From a virus: a DNA stretch of 48,162 bases. Within the stretch, counting starts at the first letter, position 1. Each line of letters starts with the position of its first letter. Under the pieces are notes generated by a model, which was given only the letters and a program-made list of their open reading frames with translations, was not told where the DNA came from and did not search any database. Positions 28,584-37,088 of the stretch are shown here, piece after piece. The stretch spans positions 1-48,162 of the IMG/VR virus record IMGVR_UViG_3300018416_000027, one strand, 5' to 3'. Both the position numbers and the translations under genes were made by a program.

Positions 28584-30161
28584 TTAGAAATTTAATGGCG
28601 CAGCTTCTTCGCCCCCATCGTCATAAAAGCCGAACGGTGTCAATTCATTTTCGATAGCTGTAATTTGTTTCTCGTACATCATTTCCCGTAGGTTAACATT
28701 ATTTAGTTCCTTAAAATAACTGTTGGTTGTTAGCCAACTAAACAGCACCAATGGCATAACCAAATCGTCATGATATCCATCATCTGCAGAGTAAGACCCC
28801 TTCATCTCAATAAATGTTGAGATTTCAGAGATAGTATCTGCGTCACTTATTAGTAGTTTATTTTCTTCGACTAAAGACTTAAAGTTATGACACCCAATTC
28901 TTTTAACTTTTTTGTCCGTAGTCACACCCAGTTGAGTTTTACCTCCTCCGAAACCACCAGAAACTACTTGTCCAGAAGTGCTTCTATTTACAAAAATGAT
29001 GTTTTCATATTCTAATTCAGTGTATAGAATATGCGCAACTTGTTCGCTAACGTTAGTTTCGACAAGAACAAATGCTTGGTTGTAGTCCATTGCCACTTTG
29101 TATATAATGTTCGGGTAAAGCAGGGGACTAATATTGTTGTTTCTATACTTAGCGACTAATTTATAAGGCACTTCGGTAATATCAATAACAACAAATGCGG
29201 AGTAGTCACCACCTACGCCATTAGCTACGTCAGCAACTATGGTATAAATGTGACCAGAATCTGGTTTATCGTATACGTCTAAACCATCTTTTTCGTAGAT
29301 TGGGACATCTACGCTCAATCTTGCGATAACATCAGAACGAATCAATGTTAGCGATGAACCAAGGAAATTACACAAAACCTCTTGGTTGAATTTCAATTCG
29401 CCGAGCATCGCTTTCTGTTCTTCTGCCCATGCTTCATCACGTCCAGGAATATCTGAATATGGAATGAATAGTGGTATAAAACCATTACGACCCTTTTCAG
29501 CATCGTTCCAAAACTTCCAGAAGTGGTTGTACCCAAGTGGGGTAGAACTCAAAAGAATCTTTGTTGTTTGACCAGCAGAAATGGTAGGATAAACAGACGT
29601 GAAGAATTCTTCGGCAACTGTGTTTGGAATAATCGCAGCTTCGTCAACATATAGCATGTTTACAGATTTACCACGAATGCCTGATGCTGAGGTAGCTGCA
29701 GTAAATACTTTGCTACCATTTTCTAATTCAATATCACCCTTGTTCCATGTAGTAACACCAGCTTGCATCCATAGTGGCAATAGTTCGTACATCTGTTGAT
29801 AACGAGACAGAACTTCTCTTGCTGCTGTTGCTTTGTTAGCTAGAATTGCTACAGTTTTATTTGCTTGGAATATTGTGTACCAAAGAATATATGCAGCAGA
29901 GGTAGTTGTCTTACCTTGCTGGCGTCCTTCCATAAGAATAACTCTACGGTTATTGTGGATGACGTTAATTTTATTAACCTGACATGGGTACAGATCAAAT
30001 TTCTGTAGACCATGATCAAGTGTTACGATATAACAATAATTACGTATAAAGTAAATAGGATCTTGAGAACACTTCAAATACTCTTGAACGTTCTCTTGGG
30101 TGAATTCAACTTGTACACCAGCAGCTTTTAGGTTGCTATTCGAATTATAAATTTCAGCCAT
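28584..30161 (-). CDS. 17: Terminase large subunit gp17
   Basis: A 525-aa packaging motor. The ATPase domain has Walker A GRQQGKTT (79-86) and Walker B MLYVDEAA. The nuclease domain has the first metal Asp in IVADVANGVGGDYSAFVVID, VLVETNVSEQ, and the final acidic HDDLVMPLVL. It cuts and packages concatemeric DNA through the gp20 portal. The length is shorter than T4 gp17 (610 aa). The start overlaps the gp15 stop as TAATG, so no small terminase gene gp16 lies between them. Confidence 0.97.
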   Translation of the reverse strand: MAEIYNSNSNLKAAGVQVEFTQENVQEYLKCSQDPIYFIRNYCYIVTLDHGLQKFDLYPCQVNKINVIHNNRRVILMEGRQQGKTTTSAAYILWYTIFQANKTVAILANKATAAREVLSRYQQMYELLPLWMQAGVTTWNKGDIELENGSKVFTAATSASGIRGKSVNMLYVDEAAIIPNTVAEEFFTSVYPTISAGQTTKILLSSTPLGYNHFWKFWNDAEKGRNGFIPLFIPYSDIPGRDEAWAEEQKAMLGELKFNQEVLCNFLGSSLTLIRSDVIARLSVDVPIYEKDGLDVYDKPDSGHIYTIVADVANGVGGDYSAFVVIDITEVPYKLVAKYRNNNISPLLYPNIIYKVAMDYNQAFVLVETNVSEQVAHILYTELEYENIIFVNRSTSGQVVSGGFGGGKTQLGVTTDKKVKRIGCHNFKSLVEENKLLISDADTISEISTFIEMKGSYSADDGYHDDLVMPLVLFSWLTTNSYFKELNNVNLREMMYEKQITAIENELTPFGFYDDGGEEAAPLNF

Positions 30162-30907
30162 TAAAACTCAGATTCCCAATTTTCACTCGCTACTGTTGCT
30201 GTGGTAGTATCACCAGTTGCGACATACGTTCTGTTTGGATTAGACAAGTCTTCATTCTCGCCAATTTTAGCAGTAACTTGATCAATAATACCCTGATTCG
30301 ATACTGGACCAAACATGTTAACCTTCATAGTGAAAGTTAGGGTATGCGTCACAAAACGTCTCATGTTAAAGTCACCATCGTATTCATCAGTAACTGCAAC
30401 ACTATTTAGAATAATTGGTGTGTCCAGTTTGATATTCATTTCTGGGATAGCATTAACAGTTAACGTATATTCAGGAGTGAACGTTGGTAAAATCTGTTCA
30501 ATAATCTGTAGACCATCTTCTTGGGTCTTTGTAATAACATAAAGAGAAATGTCTAGGTTGTACGGTACTGGTGAAAACATAGTTTTCTTATTCAGCGTAC
30601 CATCACCACACTCAATCTGAGACATTCTGTTGGTTTTTCTCATTGGATCATAACTGTATCCAATAATTTCGAACGACATTCTTGGTAAAGAAGTGTATGT
30701 GTGCTGATCAAGATTTGGATCTTGCTCTAAACGAACTAGCCATTTTTCTTTAGGTGCATACGCTAGTGGAACTTTTAGACGCTGTGCTGTAGTTCCTGTT
30801 ACAGAGTCACCTTCTTTTCTATCAATGTAGATGTTACTAAAAAGTTTACCGAATGCAACGATAGACTTTCTAATTATTCCATGATAGTGAACGTTACCAT
30901 TAAGCAT
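30161..30907 (-). CDS. 15: Tail terminator / sheath stabiliser gp15
   Basis: A 248-aa protein in the gp13-gp14-gp15 order. It has the T4 gp15-type opening (VHYHGIIRKSIVAFGKLFSN), the segment KVPLAYAPKEKWLVRLEQDP, LPRMSFEIIGYSYDPMRKTN and PVPYNLDISLYVITKTQEDG. It caps the contracted tube and sheath and joins the tail to the neck. T4 gp15 is 272 aa. Both ends overlap neighbours. Confidence 0.93.
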   Translation of the reverse strand: MLNGNVHYHGIIRKSIVAFGKLFSNIYIDRKEGDSVTGTTAQRLKVPLAYAPKEKWLVRLEQDPNLDQHTYTSLPRMSFEIIGYSYDPMRKTNRMSQIECGDGTLNKKTMFSPVPYNLDISLYVITKTQEDGLQIIEQILPTFTPEYTLTVNAIPEMNIKLDTPIILNSVAVTDEYDGDFNMRRFVTHTLTFTMKVNMFGPVSNQGIIDQVTAKIGENEDLSNPNRTYVATGDTTTATVASENWESEF

Positions 30908-31806
30908 TAAACTTCTCCGAAGGGATTAGACTCATTAAACAAAATGTCCTTGGCTTCTTCATCGAAAGACATGTTATCACCATAACTTTCGACTTTATCA
31001 ATATCAACTTCGATCGTACAAGTAGCTTGAGCACCTACCCCATCGCCTCCGACAAAGGTAACGACAGGTGGTGTGCTATATTGTTGCCCACCAGCAGTGA
31101 CATTTACTGCAGTAATGATTCCATCAGTAACAACTGCTGTCGCAGAAGCACCGTAGCCACTAGATGATAATAATTGTACTTCAGGCACAGATGTATATCC
31201 AGAACCACCATTAGTTACAGTGATTGTAGTAACTGCTCCATACTTGGAACGAGTTGTGTTTGTGGTGAATGATTTTAGTGACTCGAATTCATCAACATCT
31301 TTAATGCCTGTATCAATTCGTTCACTGCTGTACTGGAACAATTCAACCTGTAATTTGTAAACGTATAGTTTACCTAGTTGATAGAAAGGATCCTGATGTT
31401 GTACAAATTTGATCTCAAACAGTCCTCCTGTGAGAGGAAAGTACAATAAATCACCTTCATTTGGTCTATTTGGAAGCGTTGTTGCGCCATAGCGACCAAT
31501 TAGTTGTTCCCAACGTCTACGTGCCACTGTTAGTGTGGCAGACTGTTCCATAGCAAGACCAAACTTCTGAATGAACGCACCTTGTCCTTCGAAACCATCT
31601 ACGTTTTCTAGATACATTTCGATAGGAAAAGATGATGTGAATTTACTTAGACGATCTTCACCAAGAATATTGTCTTTAGAAATAAGAGTCCTTGGAATGT
31701 AACGAAACTCTTGTCCCCAGATTCTAATTGATTCAACAATTAGATCTTCAACAATAGATTGTTCATTTCTTGTTCCGTGACTAAAGTAGACATTTGTAGT
31801 TGACAT
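30907..31806 (-). CDS. 14: Neck protein gp14 with sheath-type repeats
   Basis: A 299-aa neck protein: MSTTNVYFSHGTRNEQSIVE, IRIWGQEFRYIPRTLISKDN, then the KFGLAMEQSATLTVARRRWE core. Residues about 200-275 contain two copies of a GGSGY/GGQQY-type beta repeat (NGGSGYTSVPEVQLLSSSG and AGGQQYSTPPVVTFVGGDG) that also occurs in gp18. The C-terminus ends FDEEAKDILFNESNPFGEV, as in relatives. With gp13 it completes the head-tail connector. Confidence 0.94.
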   Translation of the reverse strand: MSTTNVYFSHGTRNEQSIVEDLIVESIRIWGQEFRYIPRTLISKDNILGEDRLSKFTSSFPIEMYLENVDGFEGQGAFIQKFGLAMEQSATLTVARRRWEQLIGRYGATTLPNRPNEGDLLYFPLTGGLFEIKFVQHQDPFYQLGKLYVYKLQVELFQYSSERIDTGIKDVDEFESLKSFTTNTTRSKYGAVTTITVTNGGSGYTSVPEVQLLSSSGYGASATAVVTDGIITAVNVTAGGQQYSTPPVVTFVGGDGVGAQATCTIEVDIDKVESYGDNMSFDEEAKDILFNESNPFGEV

Positions 31807-31807
31807 G

Positions 31808-32764
31808 TTACCCCATTATAAATTCTAGAGGAGCAGATTTATTTTGGATAATTTCATCCAATTCTCTAATTTCTGTATTGGCTTCATCATACATTGACTG
31901 ACCATCCAACTGAACACCTCCAGGAAGAGCAATACCACCAAACTTTTTGAGGTTTGTACCCCACTGTCTTTTAATCAAAGCAGCAGCGTAATGTTTAAGC
32001 CATGGATCGTCCCATACTTTAGACCATGTATTTGGATCCAATGCAGCATAGGTTTCCAATACGATATAATCACCAAGAATTACATCAACGTCCCAATTGA
32101 TATCAAGAAAGATTCTTCCTTGACGTCTGTTAAATCTGAAATTATTGTGCCCATTTAATTCATGGTCTAGCAAGGCTAGATGATTCATTACTGTTTTATA
32201 GTAAATTAATGATGTGGCTGTTAGATCATATAAGTCATTCAACCTTAGTTGATACTGCAAGTCAAAGATATTTTTAGAACTAGATGCCTGACCAAATGAA
32301 ATAACTTGGGTGACACCAAAGATGTGATCTGGTAATTCAATATAGCGTAGATCGTATTCACGCAATGTGATACCTTGTAGAGTTCCAGATGTGGAACTAT
32401 CTGCACCAACAATTATTTCACCACTTGTGAAATTGCCAACAACCTTCTGGACATATAGATCATTATTGTTAGATGTTCGGTGATCTTTAGTAACTTTGGC
32501 TGTAGCACCAGAAGTTTGTCCAGTGATAATCTCACCAAGAGCAAAGTCCTGAGCATTGTTACTTGTCAAAAGTATTTCTGAAGCACGCATTTGATGCTTC
32601 AAATAAACCTTTTCGATACCATCGTAATGATAATTTTGGTAATGCTCAACTGCTTCATCAATGCGATCTTCTACTTGGTCGTCATCAACGTTGATCTCAA
32701 CGACTGGTGCGCCTAGTAGTCTGAAGCAGTATTCTTTGAACCCTTGTCTTGATGAGACTGCCAT
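31808..32764 (-). CDS. 13: Neck protein gp13
   Basis: A 318-aa neck protein: SRQGFKEYCFRLLGAPVVEI, NVDDDQVEDRIDEAVEHYQN and YHYDGIEKVYLKHQM are characteristic of gp13. Residues 65-130 contain an insertion with two F-x-x-GE-I-x-G repeats (DFALGEIITGQTSGATAKVT and NFTSGEIIVGADSSTSGTLQ). The C-terminal part, FRFNRRQGRIFLDINWDVDV, is conserved. gp13 is a connector protein between portal and tail. Confidence 0.93.
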   Translation of the reverse strand: MAVSSRQGFKEYCFRLLGAPVVEINVDDDQVEDRIDEAVEHYQNYHYDGIEKVYLKHQMRASEILLTSNNAQDFALGEIITGQTSGATAKVTKDHRTSNNNDLYVQKVVGNFTSGEIIVGADSSTSGTLQGITLREYDLRYIELPDHIFGVTQVISFGQASSSKNIFDLQYQLRLNDLYDLTATSLIYYKTVMNHLALLDHELNGHNNFRFNRRQGRIFLDINWDVDVILGDYIVLETYAALDPNTWSKVWDDPWLKHYAAALIKRQWGTNLKKFGGIALPGGVQLDGQSMYDEANTEIRELDEIIQNKSAPLEFIMG

Positions 32765-32765
32765 A

Positions 32766-35700
32766 TTATTTTCCTAACTCAGCAACTTTTGCTTTTAGTT
32801 CTTCGATCTGTTTCTGTTGCTCTTTAATCGCTTCAATTAAGAGAGCGTGAACCTGATCGTATTGAACAATCTTGTATTTCTCACCACTGTCATCAACAAG
32901 TGGGAGTTCTTTTTCCATCACTGCTGACGGTAATACAGCTTCCATTTCTGTAGCTAGTACACCAGCAGATTTCTTACCATCATGTTTATATTCAAATTCA
33001 TATCCACTTAGAGACAAAACCTTATCAAGAGCATTTTCTACTTTCCTGATATTTGTTTTTAGTCTTGGGTCAGATAGAGTTGTTGAATAACCAATAACTT
33101 CAGTTCTAGCATGGATCGTACCACCGCTATCGACACGCATTTGTTCAGTGCCGTTAACAACAGATCTCTGCCATGCATTATTAGACCACTGAATGTAATC
33201 ACCAGAATCATAACCGATATGCGTGATAGAATCACGAAGATCAGTTTCCAAATCAAGAGTGATTGTAGTGCTACCAGTTTGGTTAACAGTAAATGAACCA
33301 CCAGAGTCAAGTCCACGTCCTGGATTGATAGTGATAGTACCATCACCGATAACAGCAGTGGCAGAAACCAGCCCAGTGATGTGACCAAATCCATCCAGAG
33401 TAATATCTTGAATGAAAGTATTACCAGAGTTATTAATAGAACCTTGTGAAGAGGTATCTGCGTGGGATAGTGTGATTGTCCCAGCCGAAGATTGGTTTGC
33501 TGAGAACGTGCCACTACCAGTCAATCCAGAACCAGTGTTAACAGTGAGTGTTCCATCACCAATTACGACAGTTCCTGATGTAGTTCCTGTTACGTGTCCA
33601 TACGTGTCAAACGTTAGATCTTGTATAAAGGTATTACCAGAGTTATTAACGTTAGAAACGCTAGAAGTATCTGCGTGGTTAACAGTAACGGTATTGGTTT
33701 CACCACCGCTATTTGTTTCAGATAGAGTGATACCAGAACCCTGTACAATATCAGCGACATAAGCACCAGTAGTATTTGCACCCAATTCTACAGAGTTATT
33801 GATAACTGTAGCATTAAGTGTTACATTAGAAGAACCGTCAATGCTAACAGATCCACTCAAATCACCACCAAGAGTGATAGTTCTTGCAGTAGTCCAATTA
33901 GCAGCAGAACCAGTAATGCTAGTTACGTCTAGAGTACCTTTTGTTCCTGTTACTGTGCCATTAGTTAATGTAGCGTTTGGTACAAAAGTAAAGTAACCAG
34001 TGCTTCTATCGAAACCAAAGTAACCTTGTCTTGCTTGAGTATCATACCAGCGGAAAGCAATGCCACGATCTAAACCATCATTAACAGTTGGAGGAGTATC
34101 ACCACCTAACTGAATGATCAAGTTATCTAAGTTAACTTCTGTAGAATTAACAGTAGTAACTGTACCGTTTACTGTAAAGTTTCCAGTGACAGTCAAGCTG
34201 TTGTTAATTGTAGTAGAACCAGAGGTAGAAGCCAACTGCAAATCAGTAGCTGCTCCGAACGCATTTACTGTGGTAGCATTCGTGTCAAACACATTCATCG
34301 TTGTAGCTGTGGTAGTAATATCACCACCATTTACCGCAACATCACCACCAAACGTTCCATTGGTTCCAGAAATGTTAGAACTAGAAACAATATTTCCTTG
34401 AGCAGCAACATTACCAGAGAATGTTCCGTCTGTGGCAGTTAGAGCATCAATTCTCAACGAACCATAGCTGAAAGAAGCATGAGATGTATCAACGTTACCG
34501 TTAATTTCTGGCTCATATTGGTCAAACATAATAAACTGATTTGATGCGACATCAAACATTGCACCAACGTGAGTATAACCAATACCAGTGGCACCTGTGT
34601 TTCTATTAGATGCCCAGCCTGTGTCTATGTTAATTGGACCAGCTTGACCATCCCAAGCATCACCAGAGGTGTGTCCAGTAGTAGCGTTAAACTGAATGCT
34701 AATATTACCATCAAGAAGCTGATCTGCTCCAGTAATATCAACACCATTCGCAATAATAGTAGTGAAATTATCTTTCGACCATTCAAAAGTATCTACGCCA
34801 CCAGTACCAGTTCCAACACCATCGATTCGAACATAATAGTGAATAACTGTTGTGCCTTCAAAATGACCAGTGAAATAAGCATCGTCAAGACCACTACCTG
34901 TAAATGTAGTATTAGCCTCGCCAATCGTATCACCTGAATTCATGTAGATGAATGAAGAATCCAAAGCAAGGTTTGCTTGATTTGTGATTGTTTGCGTACC
35001 TTGAACATTAAAGTCACCAGTAACAGTAACATTACCTGAAAGGTGTGTATTACCAGTAACACGGAACTGTTCAAAAGTATGCTCTTGAATTTTTACTGCA
35101 ATATAACCGTCTGATGCGTCAGAAATTACGCAAGTTCCAATATCTGTTGGGAAATATGGATATGTAGGAGCATTTGTCTGCAAAGCACCACTTGGACCAA
35201 CGTGAACACGCTGTCCTGCTGTCAAAGCAGAAGTGTCGATACCACTAACTAAACCAAACGCAGTAACGATGCCCTGAGAGTTGGCAGCAATATCATGAGT
35301 CGTTAAACCGATGACTTCTGCCTTCATAGCAGTTGATGCATCTCCAGGCTCAACAGTAGGTGTTTCACCTGTAGCACCTGTTACATAAACAGGTGTGCCG
35401 TTAGGAATTGTGGAAGCAGTGTTGTTGAAAACACGAATCCAGTTTTCCATACCGATTTGGTTTGAAATGCCAGCAATATCATTATAGTATGTTAATGCTT
35501 TATATTCTGAATTGTAAAATAGTGCACCCTCAGAGTGAGTAGGCGCAGAGGCTGACGTTGTGTCAAATTGTACATAAACGTCATTCTTCAGCGTAACAGC
35601 ATTTACATCGATATCAACAGTATTTACATTGTTGTTAAAGAATTGGAATGTATCTTCATTATTTCCAGGAGCAGTCTCTGTTAAAAGGTATGTATCTTGG

Positions 35701-37055
35701 TTTACGTCTTTAACGCCACCAAGTGAACCCCAAGCATTTCCTGGACCATAACCTTCAAAAGAAGATAGTTGGTTGTTATAACGAATTTGTCCAGCAACTG
35801 GCGTTGCATCACGTTGTGCTGTATTACCAGAAGGGATCTGAATAGAGTCTGTTGAATTGAATACTGTTTGAGTATTATTGATTGTCAATGTACCTGTTGA
35901 TGCACCGATATCAATAGTAGTCGCAGCACCGAAAGCGTTTACAGTAGTGGCAGTTGTGTCTAGCAAATCAAAGGATGTGCTAGTAGTTGACAATTCTGTG
36001 GTGACGACTGGGCTAGCAAGAGTCTTATTTGATATTGTTTGGGTAGCATCTACCATAACAAGATCGTCAGCTGTGGTCATATCCATGACCATTGTGTGTC
36101 CATCAGCACTAAAGTGTACTTCACCAAGACCACTATCATAAGATAGTTGCATACCACCTAGATCAAGAGTGTTGCCAGAAAGGTATAGATCTTTAAATCT
36201 TTTAGTGGTAGAACCCAAGTCATAGGTAACATCAGTATCTGGGATAATGCTTCCAGCTGCAGTTACTGCACCAATGGTTGCAGCACCAAGAGTTGTTGCT
36301 CCAGTTACGGACAGCGTACCATCAATGTCAGCGTTTCCACCAATATTGACATTCTCAGCAATACCTACACCGCCACCAATAGTTAGTGCGCCAGTAGTAT
36401 TACTTGTTGAAGTAGTCGTTCCAGAAATAGCAATTGAAGTGACACCAGCAAAATCTGTTTCAGATCCACCAAGATCAACAGAGGTTGTACCGATAGTAAC
36501 AGTAGCAGTAGCCCAATCTGGAGGGGTAGAAGCACCAGTTGATCGTAGGAAAGTACCTGTTGCTCCAGGAGCGATATAAGAAGTAGTGTCTGAAGCAGCT
36601 TGGTATGGCAAATAACCAGCAGATCCACCAGCGAGGTTATTCGCAAGAGTGGCGACAGTAGAAGTACCAACAGTCAAAGAGGAAGCATTTACCCAAGCAG
36701 GTGGGTTTGCACCACCTGAAGTTAATACTTGACCAGAAGAGCCAACAGCAGAAAGTCCTAGACCACTAGCTGTAGAATAAGCAAGAGCACCAGCAACGGC
36801 TGTGAGGGAAGAGCCTGTGCCGCCATATGCCATATCTACAATATTACCTTCCCAATTAGAACCTGTTGATAAGGTTTTATTGAGAAGAGTCTGCGTGGCT
36901 TGTGTTGTGACCATATAAGCACCACCACCTTGTGTGGTGCCATCATGTAGCCTGAGTGTTAATACGTCCGTATCAACTGTTAATTCACCGATAGCACCAG
37001 TGAACGCATTGTTTTGCGTTGTCGTGCCTCGTCTAAACTGTACTTGTGTTGCCAT
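32766..37055 (-). CDS. Long tail fiber with S74 intramolecular chaperone
   Basis: A 1429-aa fiber. The N-terminal 50 residues (QFRRGTTTQNNAFTGAIGEL) form the small attachment domain found on many aquatic phage fibers. A repetitive shaft with QTLxNKTL and SGNTFIQD-x-T-x-D-x-x-GH-x-TG repeats follows; near residue 1210-1310 two about 63-residue units are in tandem. The last 100 residues (SDPRLKTNIRKVENALDKVL, then VLATEMEAVLPSAV) are a peptidase S74 domain that trimerises the fiber and cleaves itself off. It probably mediates host recognition. It directly precedes gp13. Confidence 0.92.
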   Translation of the reverse strand: MATQVQFRRGTTTQNNAFTGAIGELTVDTDVLTLRLHDGTTQGGGAYMVTTQATQTLLNKTLSTGSNWEGNIVDMAYGGTGSSLTAVAGALAYSTASGLGLSAVGSSGQVLTSGGANPPAWVNASSLTVGTSTVATLANNLAGGSAGYLPYQAASDTTSYIAPGATGTFLRSTGASTPPDWATATVTIGTTSVDLGGSETDFAGVTSIAISGTTTSTSNTTGALTIGGGVGIAENVNIGGNADIDGTLSVTGATTLGAATIGAVTAAGSIIPDTDVTYDLGSTTKRFKDLYLSGNTLDLGGMQLSYDSGLGEVHFSADGHTMVMDMTTADDLVMVDATQTISNKTLASPVVTTELSTTSTSFDLLDTTATTVNAFGAATTIDIGASTGTLTINNTQTVFNSTDSIQIPSGNTAQRDATPVAGQIRYNNQLSSFEGYGPGNAWGSLGGVKDVNQDTYLLTETAPGNNEDTFQFFNNNVNTVDIDVNAVTLKNDVYVQFDTTSASAPTHSEGALFYNSEYKALTYYNDIAGISNQIGMENWIRVFNNTASTIPNGTPVYVTGATGETPTVEPGDASTAMKAEVIGLTTHDIAANSQGIVTAFGLVSGIDTSALTAGQRVHVGPSGALQTNAPTYPYFPTDIGTCVISDASDGYIAVKIQEHTFEQFRVTGNTHLSGNVTVTGDFNVQGTQTITNQANLALDSSFIYMNSGDTIGEANTTFTGSGLDDAYFTGHFEGTTVIHYYVRIDGVGTGTGGVDTFEWSKDNFTTIIANGVDITGADQLLDGNISIQFNATTGHTSGDAWDGQAGPINIDTGWASNRNTGATGIGYTHVGAMFDVASNQFIMFDQYEPEINGNVDTSHASFSYGSLRIDALTATDGTFSGNVAAQGNIVSSSNISGTNGTFGGDVAVNGGDITTTATTMNVFDTNATTVNAFGAATDLQLASTSGSTTINNSLTVTGNFTVNGTVTTVNSTEVNLDNLIIQLGGDTPPTVNDGLDRGIAFRWYDTQARQGYFGFDRSTGYFTFVPNATLTNGTVTGTKGTLDVTSITGSAANWTTARTITLGGDLSGSVSIDGSSNVTLNATVINNSVELGANTTGAYVADIVQGSGITLSETNSGGETNTVTVNHADTSSVSNVNNSGNTFIQDLTFDTYGHVTGTTSGTVVIGDGTLTVNTGSGLTGSGTFSANQSSAGTITLSHADTSSQGSINNSGNTFIQDITLDGFGHITGLVSATAVIGDGTITINPGRGLDSGGSFTVNQTGSTTITLDLETDLRDSITHIGYDSGDYIQWSNNAWQRSVVNGTEQMRVDSGGTIHARTEVIGYSTTLSDPRLKTNIRKVENALDKVLSLSGYEFEYKHDGKKSAGVLATEMEAVLPSAVMEKELPLVDDSGEKYKIVQYDQVHALLIEAIKEQQKQIEELKAKVAELGK

Positions 37056-37080
37056 GGTTTCCCTCTACGATTTTCTCTTC

Positions 37081-37088
37081 TATTTATG
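37081..37088 (-). promoter_or_regulatory. Late promoter of the S74 fiber
   Basis: CATAAATA on the minus strand, about 25 bp before the fiber start, overlapping the stop of the 953-aa gene. GAGGG lies before the start. Confidence 0.75.
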
